DNA of 64,000 nucleotides from an uncultured Clostridia bacterium (GCA_947631995.1 CANRNT010000003.1:38216-102215); one strand, 5' to 3'. Counted from the stretch's first letter, positions 1 to 8,935 are shown. Translations and numbers: made by a program. Notes: a model not told the origin generated them from the sequence alone.

Positions 1-2035
1 CGCAGCACTTAAAGCTGAGCTCGCCGAAAATGCCTATCGCCTCGCCGTCTTTCTTTGCAACTGCCACTCTGCCCGGGTGGAAAGCCGAGACCTCGTCAAA
101 ACCGCAGCCGACTGTTGCAGCCTCGTACTCAACATCAAAGCAGCCTACCCTGTCAAGCAGCGTTTCTACCGCGCCCTTCAGAGTGAAGAAATCGTCGCTT
201 CCGTCAGCATTATAGAAACCTATCGTCAGGCGCGGCGGCTCGCTCGGCAGCTCCTCCCCCTCAACGGGTATATACTCGTTGCCCAGCTCGAACAGATACG
301 CGCACGCATTGCGGTTGCTGTAGTTTTTCGAGAGTATCTCGCACATAGAGGGCAGCGCGGTCGTGCGCATAATGCTGGTGTCCTCGCCGAGAGGATTTGT
401 AATAGTAACCGCCTTGCGCAGCTTGCTGTCCGTCGGCAGGCATATCTTGTCAAGGTACTTGGGCGATATGAACGAGTAAGTCGTTATCTCGTTGTAGCCA
501 AGCGCCGTCATTACCCTCTTTACTTCCCTTTCAAACTTGTGCTTCGGGGTAAGCATAGCCTGCGCCGTGCCCCTTATCACCTGAGAAGGTATGTTGTTGT
601 AGCCGTAAAGACGCGCAACCTCCTCGGCAATGTCGCTCATGTTCTCTATGTCTATACGGTAATAAGGCGCGTAAGCTCTGCCGTCTTTCACCGTAAATTC
701 AAGCTTTTCAAGATACTTTATCATGTCTGCTTCTGCTATATCCGTGCCGAGGAACGCGTTTATCTTCTTCGCGTCGAAAGGCGCGCTTGCAGGGGTGTGG
801 TCGGAGCAGTCGCAGTCAATTATCTCTTTGAGCGGCTCGCCTGCTTTCAGTATCTCAACAAGCTGCAAAGCTCTCATCAGCGCTGGAACGCATTGCTGCG
901 CGTTCAGACCCTTTTCAAATCTCGCCGAAGCGTCCGTGCGCATACCGAGCTTTTTGGCAGTCGTGCGGACGGAAGCGCCGTCAAAGCAAGCAGACTCAAA
1001 TACAACAGTCACCGTGTCGTCCATGATACCGCTGTATTCGCCGCCCATAACGCCTGCAACAGCCGCAGGTTTTTCAGCATCAGCAATTACCAGCATTTCC
1101 TCTGAAAGCGTCCTTTCAACGCCGTCAAGAGTCATAATGCTCTCGCCCTTTTGCGCGTGACGAATATTTATCTCTCCGCCCTTGACATAGCGCAGGTCAA
1201 ACGCGTGCATAGGGTGACCGTACTCCAGCATAACATAGTTTGTTATGTCAACAAGATTGTTTATAGGTCTAACGCCGCTCGCCCTCAGTCTTTCTCTCAT
1301 CCACCGCGGCGACGGCTCTATCTTTACGTTTTTAACAATGCCTGCCATGTATCTTGAACACAGCTTCGGGTCGTGTATCTGCACTTTCAGATAGTCAGCA
1401 ATCTTGCCGTCAATGCCGTTGAATACGGGCTCTTTTATATCGAGCTTTTTGTCAAACGTCGCGGCAGTTTCCCTCGCAAGACCTATCACTGACATGCAGT
1501 CGGGACGGTTCGAGGTTATCTCAAACTCCACCTGCGTGTCGTCAAAGCCTATCGCCTTGCGAATGTCCGTGCCCACAGTCCTGTCGCAGTCCTCGCCGAG
1601 AATGAAAATACCGTCCTCGATAGCATACGGAAAATCGTGCACCGTAAGCCCAAGCTCACTTAGCGAACACAGCATACCGTTCGACGCCACGCCGCGCAGT
1701 TTGCCGTTTGTTATTTTCACCTGCTTGCCCTCGTGCAGTACGGTCGATTTGTGCTTTGCAACAGGCACATAGTCGCCGACGTTTACATTCTGCGCGCCGG
1801 TAACTATCTGCAAAGGCTCGCCCTCGCCAACGTCTACCATAGTAATGAACATATGGTCGGAGTCGGGGTGCCGCTCTGTGGACAGCACTTTTCCCACAAC
1901 AACGTTGGAGATAAAGTCGCCCTCTTCTCCGTACCTCTCCACCTTCGAGCCCGATATAGTCAGCCCCGAAACAAATTCTTTTATCGGCATATCGCAGTCA
2001 ACATAGTCTGCCAGCCACCTCATTGAAAGATCCAT
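1..2035 (-). CDS. pheT: Phenylalanine-tRNA ligase beta subunit (3' end outside window)
   Basis: Beta chain of the alpha2beta2 phenylalanyl-tRNA synthetase, which charges tRNA-Phe in the cytoplasm. The frame opens with MDLSMRWLADYVD at 2035 and stays open to base 1, about 678 residues, so only the C-terminal part is missing. Visible family blocks are the tRNA-binding OB region near residues 40-150 (GKVLSTERHPDSDHM, QIVTGAQNV), the B3/B4 region (NRPDCMSVIGLARE, RPINNLVDITNYVMLEYG, HPMHAFD) and the B5 region (ARFEKGLN). pheS lies upstream on the same strand with one small membrane-protein gene between them. No T-box specifier or antiterminator motif was found in front of pheS. Confidence 0.95.
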   Translation of the reverse strand, partial: MDLSMRWLADYVDCDMPIKEFVSGLTISGSKVERYGEEGDFISNVVVGKVLSTERHPDSDHMFITMVDVGEGEPLQIVTGAQNVNVGDYVPVAKHKSTVLHEGKQVKITNGKLRGVASNGMLCSLSELGLTVHDFPYAIEDGIFILGEDCDRTVGTDIRKAIGFDDTQVEFEITSNRPDCMSVIGLARETAATFDKKLDIKEPVFNGIDGKIADYLKVQIHDPKLCSRYMAGIVKNVKIEPSPRWMRERLRASGVRPINNLVDITNYVMLEYGHPMHAFDLRYVKGGEINIRHAQKGESIMTLDGVERTLSEEMLVIADAEKPAAVAGVMGGEYSGIMDDTVTVVFESACFDGASVRTTAKKLGMRTDASARFEKGLNAQQCVPALMRALQLVEILKAGEPLKEIIDCDCSDHTPASAPFDAKKINAFLGTDIAEADMIKYLEKLEFTVKDGRAYAPYYRIDIENMSDIAEEVARLYGYNNIPSQVIRGTAQAMLTPKHKFEREVKRVMTALGYNEITTYSFISPKYLDKICLPTDSKLRKAVTITNPLGEDTSIMRTTALPSMCEILSKNYSNRNACAYLFELGNEYIPVEGEELPSEPPRLTIGFYNADGSDDFFTLKGAVETLLDRVGCFDVEYEAATVGCGFDEVSAFHPGRVAVAKKDGEAIGIFGELSFKCC

Positions 2036-2255
2036 CTTAATGTTTCCTCCCGTTTTAACTTTTCATTACGCATTGACCCGTCAAGCGACTATGCGTGCAA
2101 AAAATCCACCAAACTATTTCCAAGTATTTAAATACGCGGCGCAAGCCGCACCTTTTCTATTAACTATTCACTACACGTTGACCTCCGCAAGCTTCGGTCA
2201 AGTGCCGAAGAACCCTCTTTGAGGCTTCTTCCCATTCACTATTCACTATTCACTA

Positions 2256-2846
2256 CTACCGTCTTTGCTCTTGCTCCCATTTTTCCTGCCGTTTGGCGTT
2301 CAGCATATCATCGAACATATACTTGTAGTCTAAGTAGTCTTTCCACTTTTTAACGTAGAACCTGTACTTGTTGTCCTCCTCGTCGGTAAGGTCTATCCAT
2401 ACAGAATCCTGTATCCCGTTCGTGCTGTGTATAGTAGGCTGAAGCTTTTGTATATCAAGATACTTTATCAAAAGCCTCGCCTTGGGAATGTACAAATAAT
2501 CGCTCAAAAAGTAGAATGTCTTGAACATAAAGTCCGCCTGCGAAAGCTCGTATTCCAGCCGCTCGTATTCTTCGGGCGAAATGGCGTTCGCTTTATCAAG
2601 CCGCTTCTGAATAGCCTTGCTTGCTTTCTTCACCCATTTTCTAGCAAACCACGCATAAATTGCGACCGCCGCTAAACCTATCACCGCGCCTATTATCATG
2701 CTCGCCTCGGTCAGAAACATCGCAAGCACTATCGACCACACAGCAAAGAATATCAATATACCCAATAACGCGTAGCCTGTTATCTTGCCCACAGGCTTTT
2801 TGCCCTTCGTCAGGCACTTGTATATAGAACTGTCTTTTAACTCCAT
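2256..2846 (-). CDS. Hypothetical membrane protein between pheS and pheT
   Basis: I do not recognise this 196-residue protein. It has a soluble N-terminus, two adjacent hydrophobic segments at about residues 24-47 and 49-67, a basic stretch (ARKWVKKASKAIQKRLDKA) and a charged C-terminal half rich in Tyr, Asp and Lys ending in RQEKWEQEQRR. This fits an inner-membrane hairpin with a cytoplasmic C-domain. It starts 10 bases after the pheS stop on the same strand and is probably co-transcribed with pheST, which is unusual because pheS and pheT normally adjoin directly. About 220 bases follow before pheT; they contain short hairpins and a 7-base ATTCACT repeat. Confidence 0.7.
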   Translation of the reverse strand: MELKDSSIYKCLTKGKKPVGKITGYALLGILIFFAVWSIVLAMFLTEASMIIGAVIGLAAVAIYAWFARKWVKKASKAIQKRLDKANAISPEEYERLEYELSQADFMFKTFYFLSDYLYIPKARLLIKYLDIQKLQPTIHSTNGIQDSVWIDLTDEEDNKYRFYVKKWKDYLDYKYMFDDMLNAKRQEKWEQEQRR

Positions 2847-2856
2847 AACTGCCTCA

Positions 2857-3882
2857 TCAGAACTGATCCAAAAATCTTACGTCGTTTTCGTAGAGCATTC
2901 TCATGTCTTTTATCTGGAAATTGCCCATAGCAAGCCTTTCAAGACCTATACCGAACGCGAAACCGCTGTATATCTCGGGGTCGATTCCGCAGTTTTCAAG
3001 CACCTTCGGGTGTACCATGCCTGCGCCCAAAAGCTCGATGTATCCCTCGTTTTTGCACATAGGACAGCCTGCGCCGTGGCAGTTGTAGCACATAAGGTCA
3101 ACCTCGGCTGACGGCTCTGTGTACGGGAAGTGGTGCGGTCTTAAACGAATTTTAGTGTCCTCGCCGTATATGCGTTTCATCAAAAGCTCCAGCGTGCCTT
3201 TCAGGTCAGCCATGGTAACGCCCTTGTCGATGACAAGTCCCTCAACCTGGTGAAACAGCGGCGAGTGTGTCGCGTCTATCGTGTCCGAGCGGTAAACCCT
3301 GCCCGGAGATATTATCCTTATCGGCGGCTTGTTTTTCTCCATAACGCGCACCTGCACCGACGACGTCTGTGTCCTCAGCAGAACGCTGTCGCTGATGTAG
3401 AATGTGTCCTGCGTGTCACGCGCAGGGTGGTGCGGCGGCATATTCAGCGCCTCAAAGCAGTAGTAGTCCTTCTCGACCTCCGGGCCCTCAACTATCTCAA
3501 AGCCCATGCCGAGGAATATCTCCTCCACCTGCTCCAAGGTCTTGTTAAGCGGGTGAAGCTTGCCCACGCGCGGCGCTTTTCCGGGCATGGTAACGTCGAT
3601 AGTTTCTTCCTTGACGCGCTTTGCCTCCAGAAGTTCTTTCAGCTGCGCGCCCCTTTCAGAAACGGCGCTTTCAATGTCAGCCCTCACCTTGTTTGCCAGC
3701 TGACCCATTACAGGGCGCTCCTCAGCCGAAAGTCCGCCCATTTGTTTGAGTATCGCGGTAAGCTCGCCTTTTTTGCCTAAGAATTTAACTCTCACATCTT
3801 CAAGAGTCTTGCCGTCAGCGGCAGCCTCCAAAGCCTCTTTCGCGGCGCTTTCTATCTTTTCCAGATCTTCTCTCATGCCCAT
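2857..3882 (-). CDS. pheS: Phenylalanine-tRNA ligase alpha subunit
   Basis: Catalytic alpha chain of phenylalanyl-tRNA synthetase (class II aminoacylation of tRNA-Phe). Its 341 residues match the usual family length. The N-terminal coiled coil (residues 1-90) is followed by the class II core: LHPLNKTLEQVEEIFLGMGF, motif 2 around SPGRVYRSDTIDATHSPLFHQ, and motif 3 GFAFGIGLERLAM near the C-terminus. The sequence VDLMCYNCHGAGCPMC carries a CxxC-type cluster seen in many Gram-positive PheS proteins. The start MGMREDLEKIE is preceded by a GAGGGATAG Shine-Dalgarno site. It is first in a pheS - membrane protein - pheT cluster. Confidence 0.97.
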   Translation of the reverse strand: MGMREDLEKIESAAKEALEAAADGKTLEDVRVKFLGKKGELTAILKQMGGLSAEERPVMGQLANKVRADIESAVSERGAQLKELLEAKRVKEETIDVTMPGKAPRVGKLHPLNKTLEQVEEIFLGMGFEIVEGPEVEKDYYCFEALNMPPHHPARDTQDTFYISDSVLLRTQTSSVQVRVMEKNKPPIRIISPGRVYRSDTIDATHSPLFHQVEGLVIDKGVTMADLKGTLELLMKRIYGEDTKIRLRPHHFPYTEPSAEVDLMCYNCHGAGCPMCKNEGYIELLGAGMVHPKVLENCGIDPEIYSGFAFGIGLERLAMGNFQIKDMRMLYENDVRFLDQF

Positions 3883-3937
3883 TGTCTATCCCTCTTATCT
3901 TAAAAATATTTTCTTTATATAAATCCGAATTTGTCTG

Positions 3938-4182
3938 CTATACCTGTTTTTCTTTTGGGGAAAACCTTTCTGAAGAAAGGCTTTTCCCCATACCCCTTTC
4001 CAAAGACTTTTATATTGTTTTTGGCGAGGGGTAATTTGTTTTTATAATCTGCTATATACCATAAATCCTGCGTGTTTTATACAGTAAAATTACCCCTCGC
4101 CAAAAATATATGAGTTTTAGTGAGGGGGCTTGGGGGAAGACCCTTTTCCAAAAGGGTCTCCCCCAATAGCAGAGCAGATATA
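3938..4182 (+). repeat. Structured intergenic repeat, copy A
   Basis: Fills the gene-free stretch 3883-4230. It is a chain of three palindromes: a GGGGAAAACC...CTTTTCCCC hairpin, a 17-bp perfect stem TTGGCGAGGGGTAATTT (4021-4037) with AAATTACCCCTCGCCAA (4087-4103) closing a 49-base loop, and GGGGGAAGACCC...GGGTCTCCCCC. A second copy lies in opposite orientation at 7321-7606. Arms and order are conserved while the large loop differs completely, as expected for a MITE-like or structured-RNA element. It contains no convincing gene. Confidence 0.8.
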
Positions 4183-4230
4183 GCAGATAAATCCTGATTT
4201 ATCTTAATAGCCCTCTTTTTAGAGGGCGTT

Positions 4231-4956
4231 TTATATTTCAAGTATCTCGTCGATATCGCAGTTTTCTGCAATCATCTCCGAAGTTCTTATCAGCCTTTCA
4301 AAAAGCTCTCTCGGGAGCTTTCTTTTAAGTATCGAAACGCCCTCGTCCATAAGAGCGTAACCGCGTTCTATCCTGTGGTAATCGGTACCCAGAGCCTGAA
4401 CGCAGCCGTTTTTTATAAAATTCATACAGCGGCGGCGTTCGCTCATTTTCCTGAGCGAAGTACAGTTTATCTGTCCCAGAACATTCTCACCTGCCATAAG
4501 CTCCGCCACCTCGTCCTCCGTATTTGCGACGAGATATCTTTCCAGATGTGCTATCAGCACCTTTACCCCGCTCATATCGGCAATATCGTTCACGCCGTCG
4601 TAGATATTCTGTGAGAAGTGTATATAGGGCATTTCCAGCAGAACGAAATCCGTTCCCTCAAGCTTGAGCTTTTCCAGCACGTCCCTTGTCAGCATACTTC
4701 TTGACATAAGCACCTCCGCGCCCATTTTCAGCTTTGGGTGGTTGGGCTTCAAGTGCGTGACCAACCTGCCGTAAGCCTGCTGTCGCGCGCGGATAAAATC
4801 CTCTGCCGACTGTTTATGCGGATAGAAATGCGGAGTACAGTACACCACGTCAACGCCCGTTTTGGACATCATATCGAGTATCTGCACGCTTTCCTCAACG
4901 TTCTTTGCTCCGTCGTCAATGCCCGGTAAAATGTGTGAATGAAAATCAACTAACAA
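4231..4956 (-). CDS. cpsB: CpsB/YwqE-type PHP tyrosine phosphatase
   Basis: Metal-dependent phosphotyrosine phosphatase of the PHP family, expected to dephosphorylate the C-terminal tyrosine cluster of the neighbouring BY-kinase. The 241 residues open with MLVDFHSHILPGIDDGA, the metal-binding HxH plus DDG signature of CpsB/CapC/YwqE. Further conserved blocks are VVYCTPHFYP, LIAHLERY and LGTDYHR. It lies 15 bases after the kinase gene on the same strand. The three genes cpsC, cpsD and cpsB form one operon. No polymerase, flippase or glycosyltransferase gene is nearby, so the capsule or exopolysaccharide locus it controls must lie elsewhere. Confidence 0.9.
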   Translation of the reverse strand: MLVDFHSHILPGIDDGAKNVEESVQILDMMSKTGVDVVYCTPHFYPHKQSAEDFIRARQQAYGRLVTHLKPNHPKLKMGAEVLMSRSMLTRDVLEKLKLEGTDFVLLEMPYIHFSQNIYDGVNDIADMSGVKVLIAHLERYLVANTEDEVAELMAGENVLGQINCTSLRKMSERRRCMNFIKNGCVQALGTDYHRIERGYALMDEGVSILKRKLPRELFERLIRTSEMIAENCDIDEILEI

Positions 4957-4971
4957 TTCTATTCGCCCCCG

Positions 4972-5787
4972 TCAGGCATCCTTGCTGTCGCTTTCCCCGT
5001 AATAATCGCCGTACTTATATGCGCTGCTATACTTTCCGTACTTACCGTACCTGCCGTATTTGCCGTAATATCCTCCTCTTCCGGAAGCACGGCATACCGT
5101 CTTGATAAATCCGAGCATCTTTCCGTTTGCCATATTTATCTGCGACAGCGCCTGCTGCACGTCGGCATATTTCGTATAATTATCTCTTAAAACAAGTATA
5201 AAGCCCGCCGACATCGGTGCAAGCAAAAGCGCGTCAGAAACGACATTTACCGGCGGCATATCCACGAATATATAATCGTAGTGCGAGCCGAGTATTTCAA
5301 GGAGCTGCTTCATATTGTCGCTTCCCAAAAGCTCAACGGGGTTCGGGGGGATAGGGCCTGCCGTGATAACGTCGAGATTATCCCTGATGTTGCTGTGGAT
5401 AGCCTCCGCTACGGTACACATACCGCCCAGCACCATGGAAAGACCCGTATTTTTATCCAGCTTGAACAGCTTGTTTACGAACGGCTTTCTCATATCGCCG
5501 TCTATCAGCAGCACCTTAGCGCCAGTCATGGCGAAGGTTATCGCGAGGTTTACCGTAGTAGTCGTCTTTGCCTCGGAGGGGTTGGACGAGGTAACGGTTA
5601 TCACCTTTTTAGGGCTGGAAGCCAGCGAGAACATTATATTCGTTCTTGCTAATTTGTATGCCTCCGTTATAACGAACTTTGTATTGTCGCCGAGAATATG
5701 CTTTCTGGCGACATGTATAGAAGTTCTTAAAGGATCGTCGCTACTTTTCTTGTTTGGTTTTCTTCCTGTGTTCATCAATGTGCTCAT
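4972..5787 (-). CDS. cpsD: CpsD/YwqD-type bacterial tyrosine kinase with Tyr-rich tail
   Basis: Cytoplasmic BY-kinase that autophosphorylates on tyrosines and, with its membrane partner CpsC, controls polysaccharide chain length and export. The 271-residue protein has EAYKLARTNIMFS, Walker A' VLLIDGDMRKP and Walker B YIFVDMPP. The C-terminal cluster, about 30 residues, holds 11 tyrosines in the pattern YYGKYGRYGKYGKY. The P-loop reads SNPSEAKTTTTVNLA. Family members usually have GEGKS/T here, so the glycine before the lysine is alanine in this protein, which could lower nucleotide affinity. The start is taken at MSTLMNTGRK behind GGAGCGGCAT. Confidence 0.9.
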   Translation of the reverse strand: MSTLMNTGRKPNKKSSDDPLRTSIHVARKHILGDNTKFVITEAYKLARTNIMFSLASSPKKVITVTSSNPSEAKTTTTVNLAITFAMTGAKVLLIDGDMRKPFVNKLFKLDKNTGLSMVLGGMCTVAEAIHSNIRDNLDVITAGPIPPNPVELLGSDNMKQLLEILGSHYDYIFVDMPPVNVVSDALLLAPMSAGFILVLRDNYTKYADVQQALSQINMANGKMLGFIKTVCRASGRGGYYGKYGRYGKYGKYSSAYKYGDYYGESDSKDA

Positions 5788-5799
5788 ATATGCCGCTCC

Positions 5800-6513
5800 T
5801 TACTTAATTTCGCTGTCAAAGTCCATGATCTCCGCAATAAGCGGAACGCCGTACATTTCCATAAGGTTATCCGACGGCTTTATCTTCGTATCGCAGATCT
5901 CTATTATCACAACTATCGCGCATATCAGCACGAAGCCGGCAGCAAAGCCGAGAAGCATATTCTTTTTAAGGTCAGGTGAGGACGGCTCTTCCGGGAACGT
6001 GGCCGCCGAGATAGTCTGCACCGAGCCTATCTTGACTATTTCCTTATACACGCTGTCGGCGTTTGTCACGAGAACGGAAGCTACGAGCTGAGATATCTCT
6101 GGGCTTTCGCTCACCGCGTTAACGGTCATGACCTGATTGTTGTCCTCGGAAACTATATTTATCATTTCCTGTATCTCTTTTTCGGTAAACACATAGCCTG
6201 CCTTTGCAAGCTCTTCCTGACATATCTTCATCATGCTGTCGCTCGTGAACACTTTCTGGCACACCTTTACGAGCGAAGCGGAAGCTGCAACGTCGCTGGA
6301 AGATATCGAAGAGTCCTCCGTGGCAGTATCCTTGTTCTGCACGAACATTGTAGCCGTCGAGGTGTACTTATTATCAACAGCCAGTTTTGTATATATGCCG
6401 ACCGCCGCCGCGCATATCACCGAAACAAGTATTATCAACCACACTCTGTCCAGCAGACAAAGCAGCAAGGTCTTCAGATCTATCGTCTTTTCTTCTCTTT
6501 CAACATTTTCCAT
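5800..6513 (-). CDS. cpsC: CpsC/Wzz-type membrane activator of the tyrosine kinase
   Basis: Chain-length regulator and transmembrane adaptor that activates CpsD. There are two membrane segments, one near the N-terminus (LLCLLDRVWLIILVSVICAA) and one near the C-terminus (MLLGFAAGFVLICAIVVIIEI), flanking an extracellular Wzz domain with the family feature YTSTATMFVQNK. A PEEPSSPDLKKN proline-rich stretch precedes the second segment, as in Wzz proteins. I chose the start MENVEREEKT at 6513 because GGGAGGA lies about 10 bases upstream; an ATG seven codons earlier overlaps that site. First gene of the cpsC-cpsD-cpsB operon. Confidence 0.88.
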   Translation of the reverse strand: MENVEREEKTIDLKTLLLCLLDRVWLIILVSVICAAAVGIYTKLAVDNKYTSTATMFVQNKDTATEDSSISSSDVAASASLVKVCQKVFTSDSMMKICQEELAKAGYVFTEKEIQEMINIVSEDNNQVMTVNAVSESPEISQLVASVLVTNADSVYKEIVKIGSVQTISAATFPEEPSSPDLKKNMLLGFAAGFVLICAIVVIIEICDTKIKPSDNLMEMYGVPLIAEIMDFDSEIK

Positions 6514-6601
6514 TAAGAAAAATTCCTCCCACAAAAATATGAAATAACCTGCAATTCATTCTATTTCTTTTTCAAAGCACAGACTACCTTATATTATAAC
6601 A

Positions 6602-7255
6602 TTATCGGTCTCGAATGTCAACAGAAAAATTTGCACATCTTTCGGTAAGAGGACATCTTTCACAATGACATTTCCTTGCCGTGCATATATCCCTCCCGAA
6701 TATGACCAGTCTGTGGCAGAAGTCAGATGACCTCTCCGGAGGAAGTATGCGCCTGAGCTCCTCCTCGGTCGTGCGGGGGTCTTTGGAGCTGGTAAGTCCC
6801 AGCCTGAGACATATCCTTATACAATGGGTATCGGTGACGACTGCCGGCTTGTGGAAAACGTCGCCCATAATAAGGTTGGCGGTCTTTCTGCCTATGCCCG
6901 AAAGCGTAGTGAGCTGTTCTATGCTGTCAGGTATCTCGCCGCCGAAGTCGTCCCTTATCTGCCTGCACATCGTTACTATCGAAAGCGCTTTTGTCTTGTA
7001 CAGACCGCACGGCATTATTATGCGCTCTATGTCGCGGACATCGGCGTTTGCAAAGTCGTCTATGCTGCGGTATCTGTCAAAAAGCTCCTTTGTGACTATG
7101 TTCACCCTCGCGTCCGTGCATTGCGCCGACAGCCTCCCCGCTATCATCAGCTCGTGCGGCTTTCGGTATGTAAGAGAACACACCGCGTCAGGGTACAGCT
7201 TCTCTAATTCGTCGCATATCCATATAGCCTTTTCTTTTAGCTTGTCCTTTCCCAT
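6602..7255 (-). CDS. nth: Endonuclease III
   Basis: DNA glycosylase/AP lyase that removes oxidised pyrimidines in base excision repair. The 217 residues include the helix-hairpin-helix LSGIGRKTANLIM, which holds the catalytic lysine, and the catalytic aspartate in VVTDTHCIR. The C-terminal cluster CTARKCHCERCPLTERC fits the C-x6-C-x2-C-x5-C iron-sulfur motif exactly. The start MGKDKLKEK follows GAAGAGG. It is encoded alone, between the cpsC gene and a structured repeat. Confidence 0.95.
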   Translation of the reverse strand: MGKDKLKEKAIWICDELEKLYPDAVCSLTYRKPHELMIAGRLSAQCTDARVNIVTKELFDRYRSIDDFANADVRDIERIIMPCGLYKTKALSIVTMCRQIRDDFGGEIPDSIEQLTTLSGIGRKTANLIMGDVFHKPAVVTDTHCIRICLRLGLTSSKDPRTTEEELRRILPPERSSDFCHRLVIFGRDICTARKCHCERCPLTERCANFSVDIRDR

Positions 7256-7320
7256 TTTTTTTAATACCTCTTCTCTATAATAAATGTTGCTGCCTATTAC
7301 TGCAAAAGCATAGTTTTGTT

Positions 7321-7606
7321 TACTATATCTGCTCTGCTATTGGGGGAGACCCTTTTAAAAAAGGGTCTTCCCCCAAACCCCCTCACTAAAACTCATATAT
7401 TTTTTGGCGAGGGGTAATTATTCTCTTTTAAAAACAGATAACTTACAATTTATCGCTATTTTATGAAAGGGATTACCCCTCGCCAAAAAACAATATAAAA
7501 GTCTTTGGAATAGGGGTTACTCTTCCTTCGGAAGAGGGGGGGAACAACCTTTCGCAGTTGCGCAGCAACTGTGAGAAAGAGTTTTCCCCAAAAGAAAAAC
7601 AGGTAC
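7321..7606 (-). repeat. Structured intergenic repeat, copy B (inverted relative to copy A)
   Basis: Fills most of the gene-free stretch 7256-7649. On the minus strand it has the same order of elements as the copy at 3938-4182, including TACCTGTTTTTCTTTT, CCAAAGACTTTTATATTG and a long stem ATTACCCCTCGCCAA (7472-7486) with TTGGCGAGGGGTAAT (7414-7428). The loop of that stem is unrelated to copy A. Copy B also carries a small hairpin CAGTTG...CAACTG that recurs in other repeats of this window (12.2, 12.9 and 56.1 kb). Confidence 0.8.
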
Positions 7607-7649
7607 GGCAAACAAAACCGTGTTTTACAGCAATAAGCAGTATCGCTTA

Positions 7650-8237
7650 TCATAGCACAGATATGACAAGCTTTTCGATTTCCTTTTTAAGGCGAGCGAC
7701 GGGCAGACCGACGACGTTAAAGAAGTCGCCGTTTATCCTTTCGACGAACGCGCCGCCAAGGCCCTGTATACCGTAAGCTCCCGCCTTATCGAAAGGCTCG
7801 CCGCTGTCAAGATAGTCGTTTATCTCGCTGTCGGACATCTCATAGAAAGTAACGCTTGTCCGCTGTGAAAAGCTGCGCTCGACGCCCTTATACTTCAGCG
7901 CGACGCCGCTTATCACCTCGTGGGTCTTGCCCGAGAGCATTTTCAGCATACGCAGCGCGTCCGCCCTGTCGGCAGGCTTGCCCAGTATCTCCCCATCGGC
8001 TATAACTACTGTATCGCAGGCTATCACGAGCCCGTCCGAGCTGACAGCCGCCGCTTTTCTTTTTGCCGTATATTCGGCGGCCTTATCGGCAGCCATACCT
8101 TGGGGTATGCTCTCGTCTATATCGGCGGGCGACACCTCAAAATCATCGCAAAGCAGCCGCAAAAGCTCTCTGCGCCTCGGCGACTGCGATGCAAGCACTA
8201 TCTTTATTCCCTCCGCACATTTCATTATACCGCTCAT
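7650..8237 (-). CDS. maf: Maf-family nucleotide pyrophosphatase
   Basis: Maf proteins hydrolyse non-canonical or modified nucleoside triphosphates to monophosphates and have been linked to septum control in Bacillus. This one has 195 residues with the family signatures LASQSPRRRELL near the N-terminus, VIACDTVVIADGEILGKP in the middle and YGIQGLGGAFVERINGDFFNVVGLP near the C-terminus. It starts with MSGIMKCAEG behind AAGAGGTAG. It is followed closely on the same strand by a cell-wall peptidase gene transcribed toward it. Confidence 0.93.
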   Translation of the reverse strand: MSGIMKCAEGIKIVLASQSPRRRELLRLLCDDFEVSPADIDESIPQGMAADKAAEYTAKRKAAAVSSDGLVIACDTVVIADGEILGKPADRADALRMLKMLSGKTHEVISGVALKYKGVERSFSQRTSVTFYEMSDSEINDYLDSGEPFDKAGAYGIQGLGGAFVERINGDFFNVVGLPVARLKKEIEKLVISVL

Positions 8238-8256
8238 TTTTTCTACCTCTTACCTT

Positions 8257-8835
8257 TTACTCTCTTGCCTCTGACAGGTACTCCTCCAAAGTTATATCTC
8301 TGTTTTCTATCCTCTGTGCGTCATACGGACCTACATATCTGTAATGCCACGGCTCATAAATATAACCTGTTATATCCGTCCGACCCTTTGGGTAGCGCAA
8401 TATAAATCCGTAATTCGCGGCGTTTCTCTGGAGCCACTCGAACTGCGGCGTATTCTCGAACTCCTCGAACACGTCGTAGTCATCGGGCGTTACTATATCT
8501 GCCGCAAGACCCGTATTATGCTCGCTCTCATAAGGTCGTGCAACATTTATCTCCGTTTCCGCGAGAGCCTCCTCATAGCTCATACCGCTGTCCACCCTTT
8601 GCCTGACGCTCCTGTCAAATACCTCCTGCTGATATTCGGGGCTTCTGTACCCCGAAAGCAGTTTTAGCTGTATGCCGTCTTTCTCTGCCGCTTCAAACAT
8701 CTGGCGGAGCATAAATGCGGCGTTCTTTTCAAGCTGTGTGCCGTATATCTCCTCCAGAGTTATCTCAAGGTCTGCGGGGATAGGTTTTCCCTTTCCCACG
8801 AGCATAAGATATCTGTTATCAGAATTACCGTTCAT
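8257..8835 (-). CDS. M15 (VanY-like) D-alanyl-D-alanine carboxypeptidase
   Basis: Peptidoglycan-trimming zinc peptidase of family M15, 192 residues. The metal site is visible as SEHNTGLAADI (SxHxxGxAxD) and EPWHYRYVG (ExWH), and the upstream block LLSGYRSPEYQQEVF is typical. There is no signal peptide or membrane anchor, so the protein may act in the cytoplasm, use another export route, or begin further upstream in a form I cannot see. It lies 19 bases upstream of maf on the same strand and is probably co-transcribed with it. Confidence 0.88.
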   Translation of the reverse strand: MNGNSDNRYLMLVGKGKPIPADLEITLEEIYGTQLEKNAAFMLRQMFEAAEKDGIQLKLLSGYRSPEYQQEVFDRSVRQRVDSGMSYEEALAETEINVARPYESEHNTGLAADIVTPDDYDVFEEFENTPQFEWLQRNAANYGFILRYPKGRTDITGYIYEPWHYRYVGPYDAQRIENRDITLEEYLSEARE

Positions 8836-8883
8836 AGTACCACTCCCGAATATTTTTATATGTTATATAGTATTCGGAAAGTG

Positions 8884-8912
8884 AAAAAGTCGGAACAAAA
8901 ATGCTCCGACTT
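8884..8912 (-). terminator. Intrinsic terminator after the SH3-like gene
   Basis: Perfect 8-bp stem AAGTCGGA / TCCGACTT followed on the minus strand by a T-run, 24 bases after the stop of the gene at 8936-9415. Confidence 0.8.
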
Positions 8913-8935
8913 ATATATCGGTGTTCGCGCTCACA

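Noticed and set aside
77..1105. 342-codon open frame on the plus strand
   Set aside because: It is the antisense of pheT; the minus-strand frame has clear synthetase motifs.
3883..3960. T-box riboswitch in front of pheS
   Set aside because: No GGTGGTACCGCG-type antiterminator or specifier loop was found on the minus strand.
7456..7653. 65-codon frame in the repeat before maf
   Set aside because: Lies entirely inside structured repeat copy B; no ribosome site or protein features.
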